The notes under the pieces: generated by a model
The model's database searches: none
What the model saw: only the letters and a program-made list of their open reading frames with translations
Told to the model about the DNA's origin: nothing
Shown here: one piece after another, positions 1 through 6,816 of the stretch
How the letters are laid out: each line of letters starts with the position of its first letter
How positions within the stretch are numbered: the stretch's first letter is position 1
Translations under genes and position numbers: made by a program
Assembly: GCA_029777755.1 (NCBI GenBank)
Contig: JAKORQ010000219.1
Span: 1 to 24,780, forward strand
Source: Planctomycetota bacterium
GTDB taxonomy: Bacteria; Planctomycetota; Phycisphaerae; Tepidisphaerales; Tepidisphaeraceae
Reading direction: 5' to 3'
Length of the DNA stretch: 24,780 nucleotides

Positions 1-486
<486 letters not shown>

Positions 487-617
487 GATACTTAGAACTG
501 ATGTCAGAGCGATCTGATGTCTGAAACGTGAGCACAGTCTCGTCTCCGGTGCTGAACCGGGGAGATCAGCGGGGCGACCCGCTGGGATGGCAGCCGACTA
601 TTCACTTGTCAAAGATC

Positions 618-655
618 AAAGCCCGCTGGTTAACCAGGCGGGCTTTTCTCGTTTT
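618..655 (+). terminator. intrinsic terminator after 16S rRNA
   Basis: AAAGCCCGC pairs with GCGGGCTTT, and the inner TGG pairs with CCA around a TTAA loop with one bulged base. A T-rich tract (CTTTTCTCGTTTTT) follows. It lies about 140 nt beyond the 16S end on the same strand, so it probably ends a 16S-only transcript. Confidence 0.85.
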
Positions 656-668
656 TGGTCTAGTTTTG

Positions 669-702
669 GCCACAGATGGGGCACAGATAGATATAGATTT
701 TT
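669..702 (-). repeat. CACAGAT-type dispersed repeat, copy A (inverted)
   Basis: Reads GCCACAGATGGGGCACAGAT on the + strand and continues to a T-run. Its reverse complement matches copy C (1327-1360) with about two differences and copy B (1053-1085) with a few. The word CACAGAT recurs at roughly 11-nt spacing inside the unit. Confidence 0.75.
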
Positions 703-760
703 CTGGCTTGAACACAGAATGAGCGCAGATCGGTTGGAGTGATGGGTAGAGGGCAGGACA

Positions 761-787
761 AGCCGCTCCACTTGAAGTTGAGCGGCT
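761..787. repeat. REP-like near-perfect palindrome
   Basis: AGCCGCTC (761-768) pairs with GAGCGGCT (780-787), and the interior pairs on with one C-T mismatch to a tiny loop. There is no T-tract on either side, so it is not an obvious terminator. It resembles a REP-type dispersed palindrome; other copies would lie outside this window. Confidence 0.6.
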
Positions 788-1021
788 CTAGTTTCGGTTT
801 GAGAGTGCCGGGCTGCCCGACTACGGACAGGAGCGTCGTAAGATGGGGAGCTGGTCTGCTGCTGGGGGATCTGCCTGCTTCCTGACTGCCAGGGCTTCAG
901 GCCCGTGGGAGAAGCGAGAGCGCCAGGCTCGACTAAGTCTGTGTCTCGGCGGCTGCACTCCAAAATGATGATGTTCTGAAGGGCGAGAACCTCACACCTT
1001 CATTCTTCAAAGTCCCATCTG

Positions 1022-1047
1022 TTTTTATCCTGTCTATCTGTGCTCCA
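1022..1047 (+). repeat. partial CACAGAT-type repeat
   Basis: The core TGTCTATCTGTGCTCCA is the same as the middle of copies B and C except for one base. It sits directly before copy B in the same orientation, making a short tandem. Confidence 0.6.
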
Positions 1048-1052
1048 AGCGC

Positions 1053-1085
1053 AAAATCTGTGTCTATCTGTGCCCCAACTGTGGC
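1053..1085 (+). repeat. CACAGAT-type dispersed repeat, copy B
   Basis: Shares ATCTGTGTCTATCTGTGCCC with copy C, then ends in CTGTGGC. It is in the opposite orientation to copy A. Confidence 0.75.
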
Positions 1086-1121
1086 TTCATTACCCTCGTT
1101 GCCGACAAGCCAGGGGAATAT

Positions 1122-1152
1122 TGAAACACAGATGAACAGGATGAACACGGAT
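1122..1152 (+). repeat. left arm of 31-bp imperfect inverted repeat
   Basis: TGAAACACAGAT...CAGGATGAAC...CGGAT. The reverse complement of 1288-1318 matches it at 27 of 31 positions. The two arms enclose about 135 bp without a gene, a MITE-like layout. I see no target-site duplication. Confidence 0.6.
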
Positions 1153-1287
1153 ACAGCAGAAGTCTGTGTATGCCTGTCGCCTTGCGCGGTTCGGTTTGCT
1201 GTAGAGGCACGAAGGATTGAGAGGAGCGATGAAGGGGAAACCACAGGCGTGCATATCGCCAACCACGCCCGCACAAAGCGCGGAAGC

Positions 1288-1318
1288 ATCCGCGTTCATC
1301 CTGCATATCTGTGTTTCA
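1288..1318 (-). repeat. right arm of 31-bp imperfect inverted repeat
   Basis: Partner of 1122-1152, differing at four positions. It is followed within 10 nt by copy C, so 1288-1360 may be one composite repeat unit. Confidence 0.6.
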
Positions 1319-1326
1319 GAAAACCC

Positions 1327-1360
1327 AAAAATCTGTGTCTATCTGTGCCCCATCTGTGGC
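1327..1360 (+). repeat. CACAGAT-type dispersed repeat, copy C
   Basis: The fullest copy: A-run, ATCTGTGTCTATCTGTGCCC, then CATCTGTGGC. It ends 10 nt before the 3' end of the vWA gene on the other strand. Confidence 0.75.
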
Positions 1361-1370
1361 TGAGTAAATA

Positions 1371-2423
1371 TCAATTCAGCGCACTGAGAGGCATTTTCTT
1401 GAATTGTCCGCCGAACTGCTGGCAGATTGATTGCATCTGTCTGCCATCCAGGTCGGAGCCGATGGCGATGGCGTGCAGGCGGAAGTCCGCCGGGCCCAGA
1501 TCCTGCTCGATTTCTTGGGCCAGATGGGCATCGGGATCGACGGCCGACAGGATTACCACCTCTTTTGCCCCGGCCGCCTGCGCTGATTTGAGATGATCAA
1601 CCAGGTTTGATGCCCCGGCATATATATTGGTGATCGAGCTGCGGGCTTCACCCAGGTTTGAACCGTTGGCCGGCTTCAGGCCGCTCTTGGGATAGGCGAT
1701 CGGCTCATGACCATTCCAGACGACGATCTGGAAGCTGCGGGAGGAGCTTAGCGACGCCACGGAGTTGAGGCACATCTCCTTCATCTTCTCGAAGGTGTGC
1801 TGCGTTACGCCGGATCGGTCGAGGATGTAGACCACCGACTTACCCTCCAGCGGGATGCCGCCGATATTTGGCATGTCGGAGCTGAGAATTTCCTCAACCT
1901 GCTCGGCCGCCCCGCCGCCGGACATAGCCAGCATGGTGATGCCGCCGGCCACGGCCAGCAGAGCCACGGCCGCGATCGAGGCGATCAGGACCGGCTTTTT
2001 CGATTTCGCCGGGGCTGCCTGGGCCACCTTGGAGGGGGTAGGCACGTATACGGCTTTCCTGGCTGCGACAGCGGTGGCCGTCCCGCCGCCGGCTCCGCCA
2101 GCTGACCCTGTGGGATCCTCGGTTGCGGGGCTGGAGGATGGCAGGGAGAGATGGGCGACCACGCTGGGCGTAAGCGTAACGCTCGATCCGATCTCGTCGG
2201 CGGCGCGATCCAGACCCTCGCTGTAAGGACTCAGGGCGCTTTCGATACGGGCTTTGCGCTTGAAAAGCGCCTTGGGACTGTCTCCCTCGGCGGCAGTGGC
2301 CTTCTGGCCGGCCTTGGGCACCGTTTGAATCGTCCCGCAATACTGGCAACGACACACGCCCCCTGCGAAAGCGTCGTCGATGGCCAGTACGGCCTTACAA
2401 TTCGAACATTCTAGCTGAATCAT
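1371..2423 (-). CDS. zinc-ribbon / transmembrane / vWA-like protein
   Basis: A 350-residue membrane protein of unknown role. Residues 1-35 form a small zinc ribbon with C6-x2-C9 and C26-x2-C29 (C24 is an extra cysteine). A low-complexity Ala/Gly/Ser/Pro linker follows. One transmembrane helix lies at about 143-168, preceded by KSKK. The C-terminal half resembles a von Willebrand A domain: hydrophobic strand VVYILDRSG at 197-205, later IVVWNG, EVVILSA and LHAIAIG strands. The metal site is imperfect: the DxSxS motif reads DRSGV and the usual Thr segment reads YAGASN, so metal-dependent binding may be weakened. It begins with ATG and is divergent from the zincin gene 116 nt away. Its 3' end abuts a dispersed repeat. 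The topology suggests a cytoplasmic ribbon and an extracytoplasmic vWA domain; ligand unknown. Confidence 0.8.
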   Translation of the reverse strand: MIQLECSNCKAVLAIDDAFAGGVCRCQYCGTIQTVPKAGQKATAAEGDSPKALFKRKARIESALSPYSEGLDRAADEIGSSVTLTPSVVAHLSLPSSSPATEDPTGSAGGAGGGTATAVAARKAVYVPTPSKVAQAAPAKSKKPVLIASIAAVALLAVAGGITMLAMSGGGAAEQVEEILSSDMPNIGGIPLEGKSVVYILDRSGVTQHTFEKMKEMCLNSVASLSSSRSFQIVVWNGHEPIAYPKSGLKPANGSNLGEARSSITNIYAGASNLVDHLKSAQAAGAKEVVILSAVDPDAHLAQEIEQDLGPADFRLHAIAIGSDLDGRQMQSICQQFGGQFKKMPLSALN

Positions 2424-2539
2424 GCCTTAAAAGCCGAAGCCGCTGTAGAACGTGTAAACTGACCCGATAGCAAACAGCAGCAGACCCTGCGCCGTTGCGC
2501 TAAGCCCATGCGGTTCGTGAACATTAATGAATTGTAACT

Positions 2540-2920
2540 ATGTCTTACAGAGCCAGCAAAGAGGTATTCAACCGCATAATCGAGAAAGCACTGGCGGAGT
2601 TGCCGGAGCAGTTCGCCGATGTCACTGAAGTACTACGAATCGAGGTTCGCGACAGGCCTACCGCACAGATGTTGCGTGACAGTGGAGTTAAGCCGGGTCA
2701 CACACTACTGGGACTTTATCACGGCCGGCCGGCGACCAGGCGCAGCGTGGAAGACTCCGGTGTCCTGCCCGATGTCATCTATCTGTTCCAGGGCGAGCTG
2801 GAGCGTATCTGCTCAAGCGAGCAGGAGCTGGAGGAGCAGGTACGCAAGACGCTGCTGCATGAAATCGGCCACTATTTCGGATTGGACGAGGATGACCTTG
2901 CTGATCTCGGATATGCTTGA
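2540..2920 (+). CDS. small zincin-type metallopeptidase-like protein
   Basis: A 126-residue soluble protein with HEIGHYFGLDEDDL at 107-120, a HExxH zinc site with E108 as general base and a downstream acidic residue (D117) as a likely third ligand. Length and motif fit the small 'zincin-like metallopeptidase' family (PF06262), whose members are about 120 residues and of unknown substrate. There is no signal peptide, so it should be cytoplasmic. The ATG lacks a recognisable Shine-Dalgarno site. It stands about 160 nt upstream of the first HlyD-like gene on the same strand. A link to that cluster is possible but unproven, as these zincins also occur alone. Confidence 0.8.
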   Translation: MSYRASKEVFNRIIEKALAELPEQFADVTEVLRIEVRDRPTAQMLRDSGVKPGHTLLGLYHGRPATRRSVEDSGVLPDVIYLFQGELERICSSEQELEEQVRKTLLHEIGHYFGLDEDDLADLGYA

Positions 2921-3069
2921 GCTTGCTTACAGAATACGGATGAGCTCGAGATAACACCTTGTCAGTGATCAGCATCGCAGTTATAGCTTGAGGGTCTATG
3001 CCCATGAAGCGCAAGGTTTAGCAACGAACTTGTGCTTCACCGGACGTATTACTGCAGGCTAAGTACTGT

Positions 3070-3075
3070 AAGGAG
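3070..3075 (+). promoter_or_regulatory. Shine-Dalgarno site that fixes the start of the HlyD-like gene
   Basis: AAGGAG lies 4 nt before the ATG at 3080. An earlier in-frame ATG at 3032 has no such site and would put 16 odd residues in front of a normal signal peptide, so 3080 is preferred. Confidence 0.75.
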
Positions 3076-3079
3076 AAAC

Positions 3080-3928
3080 ATGGAACAGCGACGAAGCAGG
3101 CGTGCCGGGGCATTGATTGCTCTGGCGTTCGCCGCCCTGATCGCGGGGCAGACCCTGATGGCTGCCTCGCCCGCCCAAGCCGGCGACGTATACGCCGGGG
3201 TCACCCGTCCCTCAGCGGAGCGGGCACTGAGCTTCAGTTTCCCGGGTGTGGTGATGGAGGTGCTGGTAAAGGAGGGCCAAAAGGTCAAGGCCGGCGATCC
3301 TCTCCTTCGCCTCGATGACCGCATCGACCGCAACATCCTCCAGCAGCTTGAGATCGAGGCCAATTCGCCGCTGAAAATCGAGTATGCCAAGCGGTCGGTC
3401 GCGCAGAAGCAGGTTCGCCTGAAGCGCGTGCAGGAGATGCGCGAGCTTGATGCCGCCTCGCCAATCGAGGTGGAAGAAGCAGACCTCGATGCCCAGTTGG
3501 CACAGACCCAGCTGAAGCTCAGTGAAGAGGAGCAGCAGACCGCCCGCCTCAAGGCAGAGGCGCAGAAGCTGAAGGTGGATCTTGCCACCCGCACCAGCAC
3601 CATCGACGGCATCGTCCAGCGTATCAATGTGAAGGAGGGCGAATACGCCGACCCGCAGCAGAAGCAGATGCCCGCGGTGGTGGTGGTCCGCAATGACCCG
3701 CTGAAGGTGGAAGTATTCGTGCCGGTCGCGATCGCTTCCCAGCTTTCTGATGGACAGGAGCTGGAGGTGGCGTATGGCGATCAGCAGGAGTGGCGCAAGG
3801 CGCGGATCACATATTTCGATCCCGTTGCCGATCCTGGCAGCGGTATGCGTCTTCTGTGGCTGGAAATGCCAAATCCTGAGAACCGCGAGGCCGGTCTGCA
3901 GGTGATGGTCCGAGTGCCGCAGAAATAA
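3080..3928 (+). CDS. secreted HlyD/RND-type periplasmic adaptor-like protein
   Basis: A 282-residue protein from the ATG at 3080. The N-terminus is a signal peptide: RRSRR, a hydrophobic core, and a probable cut after SPAQA before GDVYAG. The mature part begins with a biotinyl-lipoyl half-domain (GVVMEVLVKEGQKVKAGD), then a long charged alpha-helical hairpin rich in Gln/Glu/Lys, then the second lipoyl half (TIDGIVQRINVKEGEYAD) and a beta-barrel-like C-terminus. That order is typical of membrane-fusion adaptors in RND or type I export. No RND pump or outer-membrane channel gene is adjacent. The next gene starts 57 nt on and is also an adaptor, so the two probably act together and share a transcript. 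It ends with TAA. Confidence 0.88.
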   Translation: MEQRRSRRAGALIALAFAALIAGQTLMAASPAQAGDVYAGVTRPSAERALSFSFPGVVMEVLVKEGQKVKAGDPLLRLDDRIDRNILQQLEIEANSPLKIEYAKRSVAQKQVRLKRVQEMRELDAASPIEVEEADLDAQLAQTQLKLSEEEQQTARLKAEAQKLKVDLATRTSTIDGIVQRINVKEGEYADPQQKQMPAVVVVRNDPLKVEVFVPVAIASQLSDGQELEVAYGDQQEWRKARITYFDPVADPGSGMRLLWLEMPNPENREAGLQVMVRVPQK

Positions 3929-3972
3929 GGCCGGCGTCGTTTTGATGTCCGGGCCGCAGTATGTCAGTCAAC

Positions 3973-3978
3973 AAGGAG
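3973..3978 (+). promoter_or_regulatory. Shine-Dalgarno site supporting a GTG start
   Basis: AAGGAG is placed 7 nt before the GTG at 3986 and supports that non-ATG start for the GAF-HlyD gene. Confidence 0.75.
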
Positions 3979-3985
3979 ACCAGCC

Positions 3986-5917
3986 GTGTCTACCGGAATC
4001 GTGCAGCAAACGCAGACACAAGAGCAGCAGAAAAAGGGGGCATCGCAGGAAAGTGCACGACTCAAGCTCGTGCAGCGCCTGCTTGCTGCCGGTGAGGATC
4101 TTCCAGCTTTCCTCCAGGACCTGCTGAACACACAGGCCATGGTCGTCGCCGGCACTGAGGCGGCGGCGTTCATGGTGGATCGCTCGCCGGAAGGCGACAA
4201 GCTGGTTCCACTGGTTCACCTGCGACCCGATCAGGCCAACGAGGAAGTGCGCCAGAGGGCGATTGCCGCCTTCACTAAACTGGTCACCCCCTGTATCGAG
4301 CAGAACCGCGAGGGTGCATTTGAGGTCGGCCCGCCGGATGATGCCGGCGAGAGGCAGTACTGTCTGGCGACGGTGCTGCGCAGCGAGGGCCGGGCCGTCG
4401 GCGTCACCGCCGTGGTCACCCGCTGCCGCGGGATCGAGCGTGCCCGCCAGCGCCTGGCCAGTATGGAACTGGTGGCCGGCTATTTCGAGATCTACTCGAT
4501 GCGGCGTTCCTCCGAGCAGGCAAGGCTGGTGGCCAACAGCCACCAGGGTGTCCTGCAGCTGATGGGGGCGATAGCGACCGTCGAGGGGTTCGAGGCGTCG
4601 GCCAAGAACATCTGTAACGAGCTGGCGACCCGTACCGGCGCTGCCCGCGTTGCCCTGGGCTGGCTCAAGGGCCGCAACGTCAAGATCGTTGCCCTCTCCC
4701 ATACCGACAAGTTCGACAAGAAGCAGGAACTTCTTGTGCAGACTCGCCGGGTGATGGAAGAGTCGATCGACCAGGAGCAGATCGTTCATTACGACCCGGC
4801 CGGCGGCGGCACTGACAACGTCACCCGCGAGGCGGCCGCCTATTCGCGCCAGAACGGCAACTGCTCACTGGTCACGGTGCCGCTGCGCCGACTCGGCGAG
4901 GTAGTGGGCGCGATCACGCTGGAATACTCGCCTGATCGCAAGCCCGACCAGGCCGCGGCCCAGATGGTCGCCCTTACCGGCGACGTGCTCACGCCGCAGC
5001 TCTATGACCGATACGAGAATGACCGAAACATATTTGTGAAGATCGGCGTTACGACCAAGCGCACCGCCCAGGAATACCTGGGGGTAAAGCATACGCTTGC
5101 CAAGATCATCGCGGCATCGCTGCTGATCATCGCGGGAGTGCTGATCTTCTATCGCCCCGTGTATCGCGTAAGCGCTCCGTTCACCTTCGCCGCCCAGGAC
5201 AAGCGGGCGGTTGCTTCGCCGACCGATGGTTTCCTGGCAGAGATCGGGATCATCGATGGGCAGGAGGTGCGGCCGGGCATGAAGGTGAAGGCCGGCGACG
5301 TGCTGGCCAGGCTCGATACCGAGGACCTGGCCATGCAGCGGCGCGAGGCGCTCACCCGTGCCAACGCCCTGCAGAAGGAAGCCGACATGAAGCTTCACCA
5401 GCAGGGCAAGACGGCCGAGGCGCTGATCCTGCTGGAGCAGCGCAAGGCGGCGTTGGCCGAGGCCGAGCTTTTAAGCTGGCGCATCGAGCGGGCGACGATC
5501 ACTTCGCCGATCGATGGTGAGATCATCCGTGGTGACTGGCGCGACAGGCGCGGCGCCCCGGTGAAGCAGGGTGACATCCTGTATGAGATCGCCTCGCTGA
5601 AGGATATCGAACTGGAGATCGACGTTGCTGAAAACGACATCCAGATGATCCGCGAGCAGCAGACCGGTGTGTTCTCCACCACCAGCGACCCCGGACCGGA
5701 GTATCGCTTCGTGGTTGACCGCATCGTGCCGCTGGGCGAGCCGAAGGACGGCAGCAACGTCTTCAAGGTCTACGCCAGGATCGATGGCGAGCTGCTGGAT
5801 GTGTGGAAGCCGGGCATGGTCGGCGAGGCCAAGATCGAGACTGAGCGTGCCAGGTTGATCTGGATCTGGACACATCGGTTCACCGACTGGCTGCGTCTGA
5901 AGATGTGGTGGTGGTAG
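3986..5917 (+). CDS. GAF-GAF-TM-HlyD fusion, membrane-bound adaptor with cytosolic sensor domains
   Basis: 643 residues from a GTG start. Residues 1-35 are Gln-rich. About 36-165 looks like a degenerate GAF domain and about 195-345 like a second GAF domain (ATRTGAARVALGWLKGRNVK, later SLVTVPLRRLGEVVGAITLE). A single transmembrane helix lies at 371-389. Outside the membrane come a lipoyl half (about 405-447, DGFLAEIGIIDGQEVRPGMK), a short helical hairpin (about 448-503), the second lipoyl half (ATITSPIDGEIIRGD) and a barrel. It ends in an aromatic tail, MWWW. Two TAG stops follow in tandem, in frame. Most HlyD adaptors carry only a short cytosolic tail, so the sensor part is unusual. It may couple a cytosolic ligand or binding partner to the export complex. 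It lies between a secreted adaptor and an M50-HlyD gene. Confidence 0.85.
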   Translation: MSTGIVQQTQTQEQQKKGASQESARLKLVQRLLAAGEDLPAFLQDLLNTQAMVVAGTEAAAFMVDRSPEGDKLVPLVHLRPDQANEEVRQRAIAAFTKLVTPCIEQNREGAFEVGPPDDAGERQYCLATVLRSEGRAVGVTAVVTRCRGIERARQRLASMELVAGYFEIYSMRRSSEQARLVANSHQGVLQLMGAIATVEGFEASAKNICNELATRTGAARVALGWLKGRNVKIVALSHTDKFDKKQELLVQTRRVMEESIDQEQIVHYDPAGGGTDNVTREAAAYSRQNGNCSLVTVPLRRLGEVVGAITLEYSPDRKPDQAAAQMVALTGDVLTPQLYDRYENDRNIFVKIGVTTKRTAQEYLGVKHTLAKIIAASLLIIAGVLIFYRPVYRVSAPFTFAAQDKRAVASPTDGFLAEIGIIDGQEVRPGMKVKAGDVLARLDTEDLAMQRREALTRANALQKEADMKLHQQGKTAEALILLEQRKAALAEAELLSWRIERATITSPIDGEIIRGDWRDRRGAPVKQGDILYEIASLKDIELEIDVAENDIQMIREQQTGVFSTTSDPGPEYRFVVDRIVPLGEPKDGSNVFKVYARIDGELLDVWKPGMVGEAKIETERARLIWIWTHRFTDWLRLKMWWW

Positions 5918-5921
5918 TAGG

Positions 5922-6013
5922 GATTTTCGATCTGCGATCCGCGATCTGTGATTGCCGGTAGCGCCGGTGATCGCAGGTCGCAGGACCTGCACGAGTTACC
6001 TGGATCGAAAATC
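5922..6013. repeat. nested palindromic element between operon genes
   Basis: An outer 11-bp perfect inverted repeat, GATTTTCGATC at 5922-5932 and GATCGAAAATC at 6003-6013, encloses a long hairpin. The inner stem pairs 5941-5958 with 5964-5981 over 18 positions (14 Watson-Crick, 4 G-U) around a 5-nt loop. GCAGGTC (5973-5979) can instead pair with GACCTGC (5984-5990), giving a mutually exclusive fold. No T-tract follows. It fills nearly all of the 122-nt gap between two genes of an otherwise compact cluster and leaves the next gene without a clear Shine-Dalgarno site. A REP-like insertion or an RNA stability/attenuation element are both possible. Confidence 0.7.
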
Positions 6014-6039
6014 GGCAATCGAGAATCGGAATTACATCT

Positions 6040-6810
6040 ATGTCTTTAGTCGCGTTACGTCCGACATTTTCCGAGTCCTGGTACCGGGTGGCGAACCTGA
6101 AGATTCGCCTCCGGCCGGGCGCCGAGATCACGCGGCAGTACCACCGCGGCGAGCGCTGGTATGTCATCCGCGACCCTGCGAACAACCAGTTCATGCGGCT
6201 CAGCGATGGGGCGTATCAGTTTGTCGGGCTGCTCGATGGCAAGCGTACTGTGGCGGAAGCCTGGGAGCTGGCCGGCGGGCAGATGGACGACGCCGCTCCC
6301 ACGCAGCCGGAAGTGATCCAGATCCTCTCGCAGCTCCATGCGGCCAACCTGCTGGAGGCGGACATTTCGCCTGACGCGCAGGTGCTGCTCAAGCGCCACA
6401 AGGCGCTGCAGCGGCGGCAGTGGCAGCAGCGGGCGATGAACTTCCTGTTCCCGCGTATCCCGCTGCCGTTCGACCTGAATGGGATCGTGACGCGCTGGAT
6501 GCCGCTGGCGAAGGTCCTTTTCTCCAAGGTAGGCATCCTGCTGTGGCTGGCGGTTGTGATCTCCGCCATCGTGGCCCTGGCGCCGCACTGGAAGGAACTG
6601 GGCGCCCAGTCGTCTGTGGCCCTGCAGTACCAGAACTGGGTCTGGCTGTGGGCGGTGTTCGTTGTCACCAAGGTCATTCACGAGTTCGGCCACGCCTTTG
6701 CCTGCCGCAAGTTCGGCGGCGAGGTGCACGAGATGGGCATCATGTTCCTGGTGTTCATACCGACGCCGTATGTGGATGCTTCGACGGCATGGGGCTTCCC
6801 CAGCCGCTAG
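6040..6810 (+). CDS. PqqD-like / M50 site-2 protease / HlyD protein, N-terminal part up to in-frame TAG
   Basis: 256 codons from ATG. Residues 24-110 resemble a PqqD-like winged-helix domain (LRPGAEITRQYHRGERWYVI, FMRLSDGAYQFVGLLDG). Membrane helices lie at about 163-182 and 198-212. HEFGH at 214-218 is the zinc-binding HExxH of M50 site-2 proteases. The frame then reads PYVDASTAWGFPSR and stops at TAG 6808-6810. The same frame resumes at once and carries the rest of the family, so this is not a natural C-terminus. Alone the product lacks the second active-site motif and the HlyD part and should be inactive as a protease. No Shine-Dalgarno site is evident before the ATG. See the next two entries. 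Confidence 0.8.
   Translation: MSLVALRPTFSESWYRVANLKIRLRPGAEITRQYHRGERWYVIRDPANNQFMRLSDGAYQFVGLLDGKRTVAEAWELAGGQMDDAAPTQPEVIQILSQLHAANLLEADISPDAQVLLKRHKALQRRQWQQRAMNFLFPRIPLPFDLNGIVTRWMPLAKVLFSKVGILLWLAVVISAIVALAPHWKELGAQSSVALQYQNWVWLWAVFVVTKVIHEFGHAFACRKFGGEVHEMGIMFLVFIPTPYVDASTAWGFPSR
6808..6810 (+). other. in-frame TAG interrupting the M50-HlyD gene
   Basis: The codons read CGC TAG CAG CGA ATG. Codon 257 of a 738-codon frame is a stop, and TGG (Trp) differs by one base. From memory of the family, PS(K/R)-W-QR is the usual sequence here. Eight other genes in this window end with TAG. Confidence 0.85.
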
Positions 6811-6816
6811 CAGCGA

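Larger units (their letters stand above)
656..1370. other. gene-free, repeat-rich intergenic stretch
   Basis: No open frame here has a plausible protein or ribosome binding site. The frames that exist run through repeats on both strands and give low-complexity translations. What it does hold is a family of CACAGAT-type repeats in both orientations, an inverted pair around 1122-1318, and a near-perfect palindrome at 761-787. The last repeat copy ends about 10 nt from the stop of the vWA gene on the opposite strand. Confidence 0.7.

Noticed and set aside
1060..1596. 178-codon + strand frame
   Set aside because: Runs through dispersed repeats and then antisense to the vWA gene; composition is not protein-like.
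2424..2530. Short - strand frame ending GLLLFAIGSVYTFYSGFGF, like a membrane peptide before the vWA gene
   Set aside because: No ATG/GTG/TTG start after the upstream TAG in this frame, and no ribosome site. It could be a remnant of a longer gene but cannot be supported.
3032..3079. Upstream ATG extension of the first HlyD-like gene
   Set aside because: The ATG at 3080 has AAGGAG at good distance and starts a proper signal peptide; the extension has neither.
6808..6810. Pyrrolysine or whole-genome UAG reassignment as explanation of the internal stop
   Set aside because: UAG ends eight other genes in this window and no Pyl gene is visible; Trp (TGG) is the simplest ancestral codon.
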